Below the pieces are notes generated by a model. That model was not told the origin of the DNA, did not search any database, and was given only the letters and a program-made list of their open reading frames with translations. Position numbers and translations under genes: made by a program. Shown here one piece after another: positions 7,166 through 16,198 of a stretch of 18,555 nt of DNA. This DNA comes from an uncultured Synergistaceae bacterium. GTDB lineage: Bacteria; Synergistota; Synergistia; Synergistales; Aminobacteriaceae. The stretch lies in assembly GCA_937870605.1 (NCBI GenBank), contig CALMZW010000189.1, forward strand, positions 1 through 18,555, given 5' to 3'. The first letter of the stretch is position 1; the number at the start of each line of letters is the position of its first letter.

Positions 7166-7207
7166 GAAATCGACGAAAACGACACACGCGAAAGCGAGGC
7201 GGCATAC

Positions 7208-8521
7208 ATGAAAAAGATCCTGATACCGACACTGTTCATCCTGTTCGCGATGGCATTCTCCCCCCTTCCGGCGCTCGGGGCTGCATCGCCGGCGGCGGCC
7301 GAGACCGGTCCGACGCTCGACGAATGCCTGGCGCTCGCGCTGGAGAACCACCCGGATATGGCCTCCGCGAACACGAAGATCCGCCGTTCCGTCAGCCAGA
7401 CGAAGGAAGCGGCAGCGAATCTCCGTCCGACGGTGGACGTCGACGGGTCCGTCTCCACGAACGACGGAACCGCGAAGGAACGCTACAGCTCCGGGATCGG
7501 CGTCAGCCACACGCTTTCCGACGGCGGACGCAGGGAACTTGCGCTGAAGAAGGCGTCGGTCGCCGTGACGGCGTCGGAGCGAGACGCGACGCGCACGCGT
7601 CAGGTGCTTCTCTACGATGTGAAGCAGGCGTTCTTCTCGCTGCTGCGGTATTACGAGGACGTGTCCGTGGCGCAGGAGACGGTCTCGCTCTACGAGGCGC
7701 AGCTCGCCCAGGCCCGGGCCTTCTACGACGCGGGACGGACGAAGCGCTCCGACGTGACGACCGCCGAGGTGAACCTGAGCCAGGCGAAGCAGGATCTGAC
7801 GAAGGCGAAGGGTTCGCTCTCCATCGGATGGGCGACGCTCGAAAACACGGTCGGGACGAAACTGCCCCGGGCGGGAAAGAAGCCGAACGTTCCGACGGTC
7901 ACGATCCCCGCGACTCCGGCGGAAGAGGCGGCGTTGAACGAAGCACTGTCGCTCCGGCCGGACTACCTGGCGCAGCAGGCCCGGATCATTGCGGCCGGGA
8001 TGTCCGTCTCCTACGCGGCGAAGGGCATGAACCCGACGCTCTCCCTCAGCGGCGGCTATGATTTTTCCGACGGACATTCGGGGTGGTCGGGACAGTGGAG
8101 CACGGCGCTGACGCTCTCCATTCCGGTGAGCGACGGCGGCGCGACCGCCGCGAAGACCGAGACGGCCCGGGCGGACCTCGATCTCGAGAAGCAGTCGCTC
8201 GAAAGCATCCGGCAGACGGTTCTTCTCGAAGTCCGCACGGCCCTTTCCGACCTCGCGACAGCGGAAGAGCAGGTTGTGACCGCCGGCGAGGGACTGCGGC
8301 AGGCGAAGGAGAATATGGATCTCGCGGTGGGGCGGTACGGCGTCGGCGTCGGCACGAGCCTCGAAGTCTCCGACGCGGGCGACAAGTACAACAAGGCGCG
8401 CAAGTCGCTGGTTCAGGCGAATTTCGACCTCCAGATCGCGCGGGCGACGCTGGAGAAGGTTCTGGGACGCGACACGAAGACAACGGGTGCGGCCCAAAAG
8501 GAAGGAAGGGATTCCAAGTGA
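7208..8521 (+). CDS. TolC-family outer-membrane efflux channel
   Basis: A 437-residue protein with a signal peptide (MKKILIPTLFILFAMAF then SPLPALG, cleavage near residue 24). It has two tandem outer-membrane efflux protein repeats, about 33-225 and 243-430, each made of long Ala/Gln/Glu-rich helices with a strand pair (GIGVSHTLSDGG; TALTLSIPVSDGG). The repeated S-D-G-G motif at equivalent places in both halves shows the internal duplication typical of TolC. As a trimer it would form the outer-membrane duct for the adaptor and transporter encoded next. GAGG precedes ATG 7208 by 8 nt. Its stop codon overlaps the GTG of the adaptor gene, so the two are translationally coupled. Confidence 0.93.
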   Translation: MKKILIPTLFILFAMAFSPLPALGAASPAAAETGPTLDECLALALENHPDMASANTKIRRSVSQTKEAAANLRPTVDVDGSVSTNDGTAKERYSSGIGVSHTLSDGGRRELALKKASVAVTASERDATRTRQVLLYDVKQAFFSLLRYYEDVSVAQETVSLYEAQLAQARAFYDAGRTKRSDVTTAEVNLSQAKQDLTKAKGSLSIGWATLENTVGTKLPRAGKKPNVPTVTIPATPAEEAALNEALSLRPDYLAQQARIIAAGMSVSYAAKGMNPTLSLSGGYDFSDGHSGWSGQWSTALTLSIPVSDGGATAAKTETARADLDLEKQSLESIRQTVLLEVRTALSDLATAEEQVVTAGEGLRQAKENMDLAVGRYGVGVGTSLEVSDAGDKYNKARKSLVQANFDLQIARATLEKVLGRDTKTTGAAQKEGRDSK

Positions 8522-9783
8522 AAAAGGGACTGAAGAAACTGTTTTTCGGATGCGCGGGAATCGCCCTTCTCGCGGGCGGATACATTGTTTACACGAGCAG
8601 GGGAAGCAACGGGGAAACGGCAACCTACAGCACGGAAGCCGTAACCCGGGGGAGCATCACGAGGGTCGTCTCCGCGACCGGCAAGATCCAGGCCGTCAAT
8701 ACGGTCGAAGTGGGCAGCCAGGTTTCCGGCACGATCCGGAAGATTTTCGTGGACTACAACTCCTCCGTGAAGAAGGGGCAGCTCATCGCCGAGATCGACG
8801 CGACGGTGTTGCAGGCGAAGGTGAAGGAGTCCGAGGCGAACCTGAATTCCGCGAAGGCCTCCTATGCCGAGGCCGCGGCGAAAGTCAGGGAGGCCCGCCG
8901 CGAGCACACGCGCCAGAAGAGCCTGTACGCGAAGAACTTCATCGCGAAGAGCGACCTCGAATCGGCGGAAACGTCTGCCGCCACGACGTCGGCGCAGCTC
9001 GGCTCCGCGAAGGCCAAGCTCGACGCGGCGCAGGCGACGCTTGAACAGAGCCGCACGAACCTGGCCTATTCGGAGATCTATTCGCCCGTGAACGGCACGG
9101 TCGTCGGCAAGGACGTCAGCGAGGGGCAGACGGTCGCGTCGAGCTATCAGACGCCCACGCTTTTCACGATCGCGGAGGACCTGACCAAGATGCAGGTCGA
9201 GGCGGCCGTGGACGAGGCGGATATCGGCTACGTCAAGGAAGGCATGCCCGTCACGTTCACCGTGGACACCTATCCCGAAGACACCTTCAGCGGAGCGGTG
9301 CGTCAGGTGCGCCTGATGGCGGCGACGACGGAAAACGTCGTGACCTATACGGTCATCATCTCGGCCGAAAACCCGGACCTTCGCCTCTATCCCGGAATGA
9401 CGGCCAACGTCACGATCGAGACGGCGTCCGCGAAGAACGTCCTGAAGGTCCCCAACGCGGCGCTTCGCGTCCGAATGGCGGGAGCCCCAAACGGCGCCAG
9501 GACGGGCTCCGGCGACTCGAAGAGGGCCGGATCGACGTCGAAGGCGAACGGCTCTGCGTCGCAGAACGGCAAGGGCGTCCAGGTCGTGTGGATTCTCCCG
9601 GAATCGAACGATCCCGGACAGGTTCCGATGCGCGTTCCCGTGACCGTCGGCCTGAGTGACGGAAGCTGGACGGCCGTATCGGGCGACCTTGCGGACGGCG
9701 ATCTCGTCGTGACCGGCGCCCTTTCGGGGGCGGCCGCGACCGCGAAGAACTCCAGGGCGAACATGCCGCCGAGGATGTTCTAG
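8518..9783 (+). CDS. MacA-like periplasmic adaptor (membrane fusion protein)
   Basis: A 421-residue membrane fusion protein linking the inner-membrane transporter to the TolC-like channel. It has an N-terminal membrane anchor (about 8-25), a lipoyl/barrel half (VSATGKIQAVNTVEVGSQVS, about 51-70), a long Ala/Lys/Glu-rich alpha hairpin (about 96-178), the second lipoyl half (YSPVNGTVVGKDVSEGQTV), a beta barrel, and a membrane-proximal domain interrupted by a Ser/Gly/Lys/Asn-rich linker at about 322-350. GTG 8518 was chosen because it overlaps the upstream stop and follows GGAAGG by a suitable distance; the frame stays open far upstream inside the channel gene, but that is a shadow. The Cys at residue 12 lacks a convincing lipobox. 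Confidence 0.93.
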   Translation: MKKGLKKLFFGCAGIALLAGGYIVYTSRGSNGETATYSTEAVTRGSITRVVSATGKIQAVNTVEVGSQVSGTIRKIFVDYNSSVKKGQLIAEIDATVLQAKVKESEANLNSAKASYAEAAAKVREARREHTRQKSLYAKNFIAKSDLESAETSAATTSAQLGSAKAKLDAAQATLEQSRTNLAYSEIYSPVNGTVVGKDVSEGQTVASSYQTPTLFTIAEDLTKMQVEAAVDEADIGYVKEGMPVTFTVDTYPEDTFSGAVRQVRLMAATTENVVTYTVIISAENPDLRLYPGMTANVTIETASAKNVLKVPNAALRVRMAGAPNGARTGSGDSKRAGSTSKANGSASQNGKGVQVVWILPESNDPGQVPMRVPVTVGLSDGSWTAVSGDLADGDLVVTGALSGAAATAKNSRANMPPRMF

Positions 9784-9785
9784 CC

Positions 9786-10504
9786 ATGGCGCTCATCGAG
9801 CTTCGGGACATCCGGAAGATCTACGACCTCGGAGAGGTCCGCGTCGAAGCGCTCCGGGGCGTCTCCCTCTCGATGGAGAAGGGCGAATTCGTGGCTGTCA
9901 TGGGACCGTCGGGATCGGGGAAGTCCACGCTCATGAACATCCTGGGGTGCCTCGACGTCCCCTCTTCGGGGAGCTACCTGCTCGACGGGCGCGACGTGAG
10001 CAACATGGGAAAGGACGACCTCGCGCAGGTCCGCGGACAATTCATCGGCTTCGTCTTCCAGGGCTTCAACCTGCTCTCGCGCACCTCGGCGCTGGAAAAC
10101 GTCGAACTGCCGCTGCTCTACATGGGCGTTCCCCGGCAGGAACGCGCGAAACGGGCGCTCGACGCGCTCCGGCTCGTCGGGCTGGAGGGGCGCGAGCATC
10201 ACGAACCCAAGCAGCTCTCGGGCGGACAGCAGCAGCGCGTCGCGATCGCCCGGGCGCTCGTCGGCGGCGCGCCGCTGATCCTCGCGGACGAACCCACCGG
10301 CAACCTGGACACGAAGACCAGCGACGAAATCATGGACCTGTTCGAGAACCTCAACCGGACAAAGGGCATCACCATCATCCTCGTGACCCACGAGCCCGAC
10401 GTCGCCCGCTACTCGCGGCGCGTCGTGACCGTCCGGGACGGCCTCATCGTCTCCGACGAGCCGATGGAGAAGAGAACGGAAATCGAGAAAGAAGGCGAAT
10501 GCGC

Positions 10505-10508
<4 letters not shown>
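9786..10508 (+). CDS. MacB/LolD-type ABC transporter ATPase
   Basis: A 240-residue cytoplasmic ATP-binding subunit. It has Walker A GPSGSGKST (40-48), a Q-loop Gln at 92 in FVFQGFNLL, signature LSGGQQQR (144-151), Walker B LILADEP (164-170) and H-loop His202 in ILVTHEP. The sequence belongs to the MacB/LolD/FtsE group, whose members power mechanotransmission rather than classical substrate import. The ATG is 2 nt after the adaptor stop. The gene ends with a charged tail (MEKRTEIEKEGECA) and overlaps the permease gene by ATGA, so the ATPase and permease are made as separate chains, unlike Escherichia coli MacB, where they are fused. Confidence 0.96.
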
Positions 10509-11734
<1,226 letters not shown>

Positions 11735-11760
11735 GCGGTTCTTTTTGTACGGAGTGTCCG

Positions 11761-11793
11761 GCCCGTCTCCCGGAAACGTGGAGGCGGGCTTTT
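11761..11793 (+). terminator. terminator of the efflux operon
   Basis: A 10-bp stem (11761-11770 with 11780-11789, one G-U pair) with a 9-nt loop is followed by TTTT at 11790-11793. It lies 26 nt after the permease stop. Confidence 0.8.
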
Positions 11794-11896
11794 CGTCTGT
11801 AAAATGGATGATTGTGTGCGGAATGTCTCTCTTTTGCGCCTTTTTCCACGTATATGGAGTATGATGGTCCCGAGTATTTCGAAGGAGGACACGTGT

Positions 11897-12754
11897 ATGC
11901 GATTCCCATCTCAAAGCAGCGTCACCGTAAACCCAATGAGTCCGAGGGACCTCGACCTGGCGATCGAATGGGCGGCCCGCGAAGGCTGGAATCCCGGCCT
12001 GGACGATGCCGCGTGCTTCTACCAGGCGGATCCGGAGGGCTTTTTCATCGCCTACTCCGGCAAGACCCCGGTGGGGACGATCTCCGCCGTTCAATACGGC
12101 GAGGACTTCGGCTTCATCGGCCTCTTCCTCGTCACGCCGGAGCGGAGAGGACGACAGATCGGGCTGGTTCTGGCCGATACGGCGATGCGTCGTTTGTCGG
12201 GCCGGTGCATCGGTCTCGACGGCGTGGAACAGAAGGCCCGAAATTATGCGAAACAGGGCTTCAAGCTCGCCTGGCGCAACGTTCGCTTCAAGGGAACGGC
12301 CGCGCCGCAGGATGCGCGCGACGCGCATATCGTTCCCGTCACGCCGGAGCTTCTGCCCGAAATAGAGGCGTACGACCGGTTTTGTTTCCCTGCTCCCAGG
12401 AGCGCCTTCCTCGCTGCGTGGACATCCGCCCCGCACGCGACGTCCCTCGTCTGGCGCGACGAGACCGTGCGCGGCTACGGCACGATCCGGCAGTGCCGCG
12501 AAGGATGCAAGATCGGCCCGCTTTTCGCCGACGACGCCACGGTCGCGTGGGGACTCTATCACGCGCTTGCCGCGTCCGTCCCCGAGGGCGACGCGATCTT
12601 CCTCGACGTCCCCGAACCGAACGCCGTCGCAACGGCCCTCGCGAAGGAGCATCACATGACGCCGACCTTCGCCACCGTTCGCATGTACAACCAGGAGCCG
12701 CCCGTCATCGACATGAACCGGCTCTTCGGCGTCACCACGTTCGAGCTGGGCTAG
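11897..12754 (+). CDS. two-domain GNAT family N-acetyltransferase
   Basis: A 285-residue protein. Residues about 10-135 are an acetyl-CoA-binding GNAT fold with the motif A loop RRGRQIGL (83-90) after strand FGFIGLFLVTPE. Residues about 145-285 form the second domain found in a common GNAT subgroup (Acetyltransf_18 type), recognisable by IGPLFAD, LDVPEPNA and the ending FGVTTFELG. The acceptor is unknown. ATG 11897 has an excellent AAGGAGG 8 nt before it; the open frame extends to 11804 without a ribosome site. It follows the efflux terminator by about 100 nt, and the 162-nt gap contains TATGAT at 11860-11865 as a possible -10 with no clear -35. It precedes hemC by 44 nt and may be co-transcribed with it. 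Confidence 0.92.
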   Translation: MRFPSQSSVTVNPMSPRDLDLAIEWAAREGWNPGLDDAACFYQADPEGFFIAYSGKTPVGTISAVQYGEDFGFIGLFLVTPERRGRQIGLVLADTAMRRLSGRCIGLDGVEQKARNYAKQGFKLAWRNVRFKGTAAPQDARDAHIVPVTPELLPEIEAYDRFCFPAPRSAFLAAWTSAPHATSLVWRDETVRGYGTIRQCREGCKIGPLFADDATVAWGLYHALAASVPEGDAIFLDVPEPNAVATALAKEHHMTPTFATVRMYNQEPPVIDMNRLFGVTTFELG

Positions 12755-12798
12755 CCCGGGCCGATCGGACCTTCCCTCTCCGGCGGGGAGACGCCGTC

Positions 12799-13722
12799 AT
12801 GAGACTGCTCACGAGAGGAAGCCCGCTCGCCATCGTCCAGGCCGAACGAATGGCCGACGCGATCCGGCCGCTCGGGCCGTCCGTCGACATCGTTCCGTTC
12901 TCGACGCGGGGGGACCGGGAGTCGTCGCTCCCCTTGCGCTGCTTCGGCGGGATCGGCGCGTTCTCGTGCTGCATCGAGGAGGCGCTCCTCAGGGGGGAGG
13001 GGGACGGCGCGGTCCACAGCCTCAAGGACATTCCCTCCTGTTGCCGCGAGGGACTCGACATCGCAGCGGTGCTTCCCAGGGACAACGTCGAAGATGTCCT
13101 GATCGGGCGCGCCGACGCGACGCTCGCCTCGATGTCTCCGGCGTCCGTCGTGGGGACGTCGAGTCCGCGGAGAAGGGCGCAGCTCCTGCGGAGCCGCCCC
13201 GACCTCGTCACGGCCGAGTTGCGCGGAAACGTCGCGACGCGCCTGTCGCGCCTGCGGGAGGGGCAGTACGACGCGATCATCCTCGCCCGGGCCGGACTCG
13301 ACCGCCTCGGGATCGTCCCTCCGAACTCGGAAACGCTCCCCTTCCTTCCCGCCCCGTGTCAGGGGATCATCGCGCTCGAAGCGCCGCTTGACGGCCCGCT
13401 GTTCTCCCTCGCGGCCGGGATCGGCTGCAAAAAGACGTTCCTCTGCGCGCTTGCCGAACGGACGCTTCTCCGGACGCTCCGGGTGGGCTGCCACGTCCCC
13501 TTTGCGGCGCTGGCGCGACTCGACGGGGAACGGCTCGATTTCCAGGCCGAAATCCTCGACGAATCGGGGCGCGACTTCCGCCGCTTCTCGGCGGCCGGAA
13601 AGGTCGCAACCCGCGAAGACGCCTTCGAAGCCGGAATGGAACTCGCCCGACGCATCAGGGCCGACGCGGTCGCGATGCGCATCCTCGAGGCCACGCTCAT
13701 TCCCGCGGAGAAACGGCCATGA
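12799..13722 (+). CDS. hemC: hydroxymethylbilane synthase (porphobilinogen deaminase)
   Basis: A 307-residue enzyme that polymerises four porphobilinogens into hydroxymethylbilane. Recognisable segments are LTRGSPLAIVQAE (4-16), AVHSLKDIP (71-79, catalytic Asp77), GTSSPRRRAQLL (119-130), LRGNVATRLSRL (141-152) and the cofactor-attachment site RVGCHVP with Cys231. Several usual residues differ: the glycine-rich loop normally GGKGLF reads GGIGAF (50-55), Cys48 and Cys57 sit where lysines are common, and PAPCQG (185-190) replaces the usual PAxGQG. There are nine cysteines. GGGGAG precedes ATG 12799 by 8 nt. It overlaps the next gene by ATGA, starting a coupled hemC-cobA/hemD-hemB unit. Despite the substitutions the key Asp, Arg and Cys residues remain, so it is probably active. 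Confidence 0.94.
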   Translation: MRLLTRGSPLAIVQAERMADAIRPLGPSVDIVPFSTRGDRESSLPLRCFGGIGAFSCCIEEALLRGEGDGAVHSLKDIPSCCREGLDIAAVLPRDNVEDVLIGRADATLASMSPASVVGTSSPRRRAQLLRSRPDLVTAELRGNVATRLSRLREGQYDAIILARAGLDRLGIVPPNSETLPFLPAPCQGIIALEAPLDGPLFSLAAGIGCKKTFLCALAERTLLRTLRVGCHVPFAALARLDGERLDFQAEILDESGRDFRRFSAAGKVATREDAFEAGMELARRIRADAVAMRILEATLIPAEKRP

Positions 13723-15179
13723 CCGTTCGTCTCGTCGGGGCCGGATGCGGCGGCCCCCTCTGGCTGACCATCGAAGCGAAACTGTTCCTCGAACGGGCCG
13801 ACCACGTCGTCTACGACAGCCTGATCCACCCGGACCTGTTGCAGCTCGCGCCGCAGGAGTGCGCCTTCCATTTCGTCGGAAAGAGGGGAGCCCGCCCGGG
13901 CCCCGGGCAGGCGGCGATCAACGACCTTCTCGTCCGGCTCGGGCGCGCGGGGGACGAAGTCGTCCGCCTCAAGGGAGGAGATCCGTTCGTCTTCGGCCGG
14001 GGCGGCGAAGAGGCCATTGCGCTCGGGGACGCGGGCATTCCGTGGACGTACACGCCCGGCATCACGGCGGCGCTCGGAGGGCTCGGGCGTGCGGGAATCC
14101 CGCCGACGCACAGGGGCGTCGCGGACTCCGTCACGCTCGCGACGGGGCGCAAGGGCGGCGCAGGCGGCGCGGACCCGGACCTCTGGCGTCCGCTCGGCGC
14201 GGTCGGCGGGACGAAGGCCGTCTATATGGGGGCCTCGTCGTGGCTGCAGGTCGCCTCCCTGCTTCGCGGGGGGGGAATGCCCGACGACGCTCCGTGCGCG
14301 GCCGTGACGTGGGGCGGGTGGGGACGGGCCTCCCGGCGCGACTTTCTTCTCGGCGAGGATCCCGGCGTTCTCCGGAGCCCTTCCGTCATCGCCGCCGGAG
14401 GAACGGCCGGAATGCGTCTCGACGGGGAGCGCGGCGTCCTCGCGGGGGTGCAGGTCGCGGTGGTCCGTCCGTCTCCGGAGAGCTGGACGACCGCGCGGAC
14501 GCTCGAGGAACACGGAGCGGACGCGTACAGCATGCCGCTGCTGCGCCTGGAGGAGATCCGCCGCGACGGCGAATCGGAGACGCTCGCGTCGGCAGACTGG
14601 ATCGTGCTCACGAGTCCCCGGGGGGCGCCGCTCCTGCCCCGGGCGACGGACCTGCGCCGGATCCGGGCGAAAATCGCCGTCATCGGCGATGGAACGCGCG
14701 ACGCGCTGCTCCGGACCGGAATCCGGGCCGACGAGGTCGCAAACCCCGCGACGTCGGAAGCTCTCGCGAGCCTCCTCTCGCGCGTCGTCAACAGGGGAGA
14801 ACGGGTCGTCTTCTTCCGCAACGAGGCCGGTTCCCCGCTGCCCTGCGACGCCGCGAGGGAACGCGGCGCCGATGTCGCGGACCTGAACGCCTACCGCATG
14901 ATCCCCTCCCTTCCGCCCGGGGCGGAATCTCTCCGGGAGCTGTGGGCGGACCGACCGCCGGATGCCGTGGCATTCGGAAGCGCGGCGCTCGCGAACGCCT
15001 GGGCGACGCTCGGCCTGGACTTTCCGGAGGGCGCCGTTCCGGTCGCGTGGGGGGAGACGTGCGGATGCGCCGTCGAACGCCTGTTCGGCCGCAAGGCGTG
15101 CGTCATGGATGCGCCGTCGACCGACGGACTTCTGAGAACGCTTGTCGATATCACACGAAGCAGGGAGGGCACACGATGA
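13719..15179 (+). CDS. cobA-hemD: fused uroporphyrinogen-III C-methyltransferase / uroporphyrinogen-III synthase
   Basis: A 486-residue bifunctional protein. Residues 1-240 are the SAM-dependent methyltransferase that makes precorrin-2. Its motifs are LVGAGCGGPLWLT (5-17; normally GAGPGDP), VRLKGGDPFVFGRGGEEA (82-99), PGITAALGGLGRAGIPPTHRG (113-133) and VYMGASS (168-174). Residues about 245-480 are a HemD-like synthase (VQVAVVRP, EEHGADAYSMPLLRLEEI, DWIVLTSPRG, VAFGSAALANAW), which cyclises hydroxymethylbilane. HemD sequences are very divergent, so this half rests on position, length and a few strands. GCGGAG lies 8 nt before ATG 13719, which overlaps the hemC stop; the gene's own stop overlaps the hemB ATG. 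Similar fusions are known in anaerobes such as clostridia. Confidence 0.94.
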   Translation: MTVRLVGAGCGGPLWLTIEAKLFLERADHVVYDSLIHPDLLQLAPQECAFHFVGKRGARPGPGQAAINDLLVRLGRAGDEVVRLKGGDPFVFGRGGEEAIALGDAGIPWTYTPGITAALGGLGRAGIPPTHRGVADSVTLATGRKGGAGGADPDLWRPLGAVGGTKAVYMGASSWLQVASLLRGGGMPDDAPCAAVTWGGWGRASRRDFLLGEDPGVLRSPSVIAAGGTAGMRLDGERGVLAGVQVAVVRPSPESWTTARTLEEHGADAYSMPLLRLEEIRRDGESETLASADWIVLTSPRGAPLLPRATDLRRIRAKIAVIGDGTRDALLRTGIRADEVANPATSEALASLLSRVVNRGERVVFFRNEAGSPLPCDAARERGADVADLNAYRMIPSLPPGAESLRELWADRPPDAVAFGSAALANAWATLGLDFPEGAVPVAWGETCGCAVERLFGRKACVMDAPSTDGLLRTLVDITRSREGTR

Positions 15180-16180
15180 AGACCAGTTCGGATTTCACCC
15201 CTGCGGCGCGACTGCGCCGCCTCCGCGAGAACAGGATTCTCGCCGAAAGCGTCCGGGAGGTATCCCTTGAAGTGCGTCAGCTGATCCTTCCGCTGTTCGT
15301 CGTCACGGGCCGGGGACGGCGCGATCCGGTCCCGTCGCTCGCGAACGTCGACCATTGCAGCGTCGACAGGCTTCCGGAGCTTATCGACCCCGCGCTCGAG
15401 GCCGGAGTGCGGTCCTTCATGCTGTTCGGCCTTCCCGATCCGGCAGACAAGGATCCCGAAGGGACGACGGCCTGGCGGGACGACCAGCCCGTGCAGCGGG
15501 CCTTTTCGTTCCTGAGGGAGCGGTACGGGCGGGAGGTCCTTCTGACGGGGGACGTCTGCATGTGCGAGTACACGAGCCACGGACACTGCGGCTTCCTCGA
15601 CGCGGACGGATGCGTGGACAACGACTCCACGGCCGAAGCGCTCGGCCGGATCGCCGTGAGCCACGCCCGGGCCGGGGCGGATATGGTCGCTCCGTCCGCC
15701 ATGATGGACGGCCAGGTCGCGGCCATCAGGAGCGCGCTCGATTCCGAAGGGCATGTCTCCACCCCGATCATGAGCTACAGCACGAAGTTCGCCTCCGCGT
15801 TCTACGGTCCGTTCCGGGACGCCGCGGGAAGCGCGCCGTCGCACGGAGACCGCCGGGGATACCAGCTCGCCTCGACGAACGCGAGGGAGGCGCTTCGGGA
15901 ATCGCTCGCCGACGAGGACGAGGGGGCGGACATCCTCATGGTGAAGCCGTCGCTGCTCTACATGGACGTCCTCGCCCGTCTCCGGGAGGCGACGCTGCTG
16001 CCGATCGCGTGCTACCTCGTGAGCGGCGAGTACATGATGCTCCGGCACGCCGTCGCCGCCGGAGCGCTCGACGAAAAGAGGGGGATGCTCGAAGCGCACC
16101 TGTCGCTCCGCCGCGCCGGGGCCGACCTGATCATCACCTACGCCGCAGTGGACGTAGCGCGGATGCTTCGGGAACGCTGA
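15176..16180 (+). CDS. hemB: delta-aminolevulinic acid dehydratase (porphobilinogen synthase)
   Basis: A 334-residue enzyme joining two 5-aminolevulinates to porphobilinogen. It has the two active-site lysines: Lys204 in SYSTKFASAFYGPFRDAAGS, and Lys257, the Schiff-base lysine, in ILMVKPSLLYMDVL. The zinc-binding cysteines DVCMC...HGHCG (128, 130, 138) show the zinc-dependent type. The usual SMPG segment near residue 55 is altered to SLANVDHC, and DRKTYQ reads DRRGYQ. GGGAGG lies 7 nt before ATG 15176, which overlaps the previous stop by ATGA. It is the last gene of the tetrapyrrole operon, and only 18 nt separate its stop from that of the converging cbiK. I see no separate hairpin terminator between them. 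Confidence 0.97.
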   Translation: MKTSSDFTPAARLRRLRENRILAESVREVSLEVRQLILPLFVVTGRGRRDPVPSLANVDHCSVDRLPELIDPALEAGVRSFMLFGLPDPADKDPEGTTAWRDDQPVQRAFSFLRERYGREVLLTGDVCMCEYTSHGHCGFLDADGCVDNDSTAEALGRIAVSHARAGADMVAPSAMMDGQVAAIRSALDSEGHVSTPIMSYSTKFASAFYGPFRDAAGSAPSHGDRRGYQLASTNAREALRESLADEDEGADILMVKPSLLYMDVLARLREATLLPIACYLVSGEYMMLRHAVAAGALDEKRGMLEAHLSLRRAGADLIITYAAVDVARMLRER

Positions 16181-16198
16181 GGTCCGCGTCCCCCCGGG

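Larger units (their letters stand above)
6901..7207. other. divergent intergenic region between the unknown gene and the efflux operon
   Basis: This 307-nt gap has no convincing gene. It holds the outward promoters described separately: a -10 box at 6955-6960 facing left and a full promoter at 7137-7165 facing right. It also has a 6-bp hairpin at 6982-6997. The middle (7000-7080) is GC-rich, with a GTCCGGAC palindrome at about 7029-7036. I see no RNA gene or riboswitch. Confidence 0.6.

Noticed and set aside
8083..8517. Upstream extension of the adaptor reading frame inside the channel gene
   Set aside because: The stretch is an out-of-frame shadow of the TolC-like gene. The adaptor begins at GTG 8518 with a ribosome site and a proper membrane anchor.
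7106..8623. Minus-strand open frame of about 505 codons opposite the TolC-like gene
   Set aside because: Arg-rich shadow with no motifs. The plus strand encodes a clear two-repeat outer-membrane channel with a signal peptide.
12748..12757. 10-bp palindrome GGGCTAGCCC across the GNAT stop codon
   Set aside because: Too short for a terminator and without a following T tract; probably chance.
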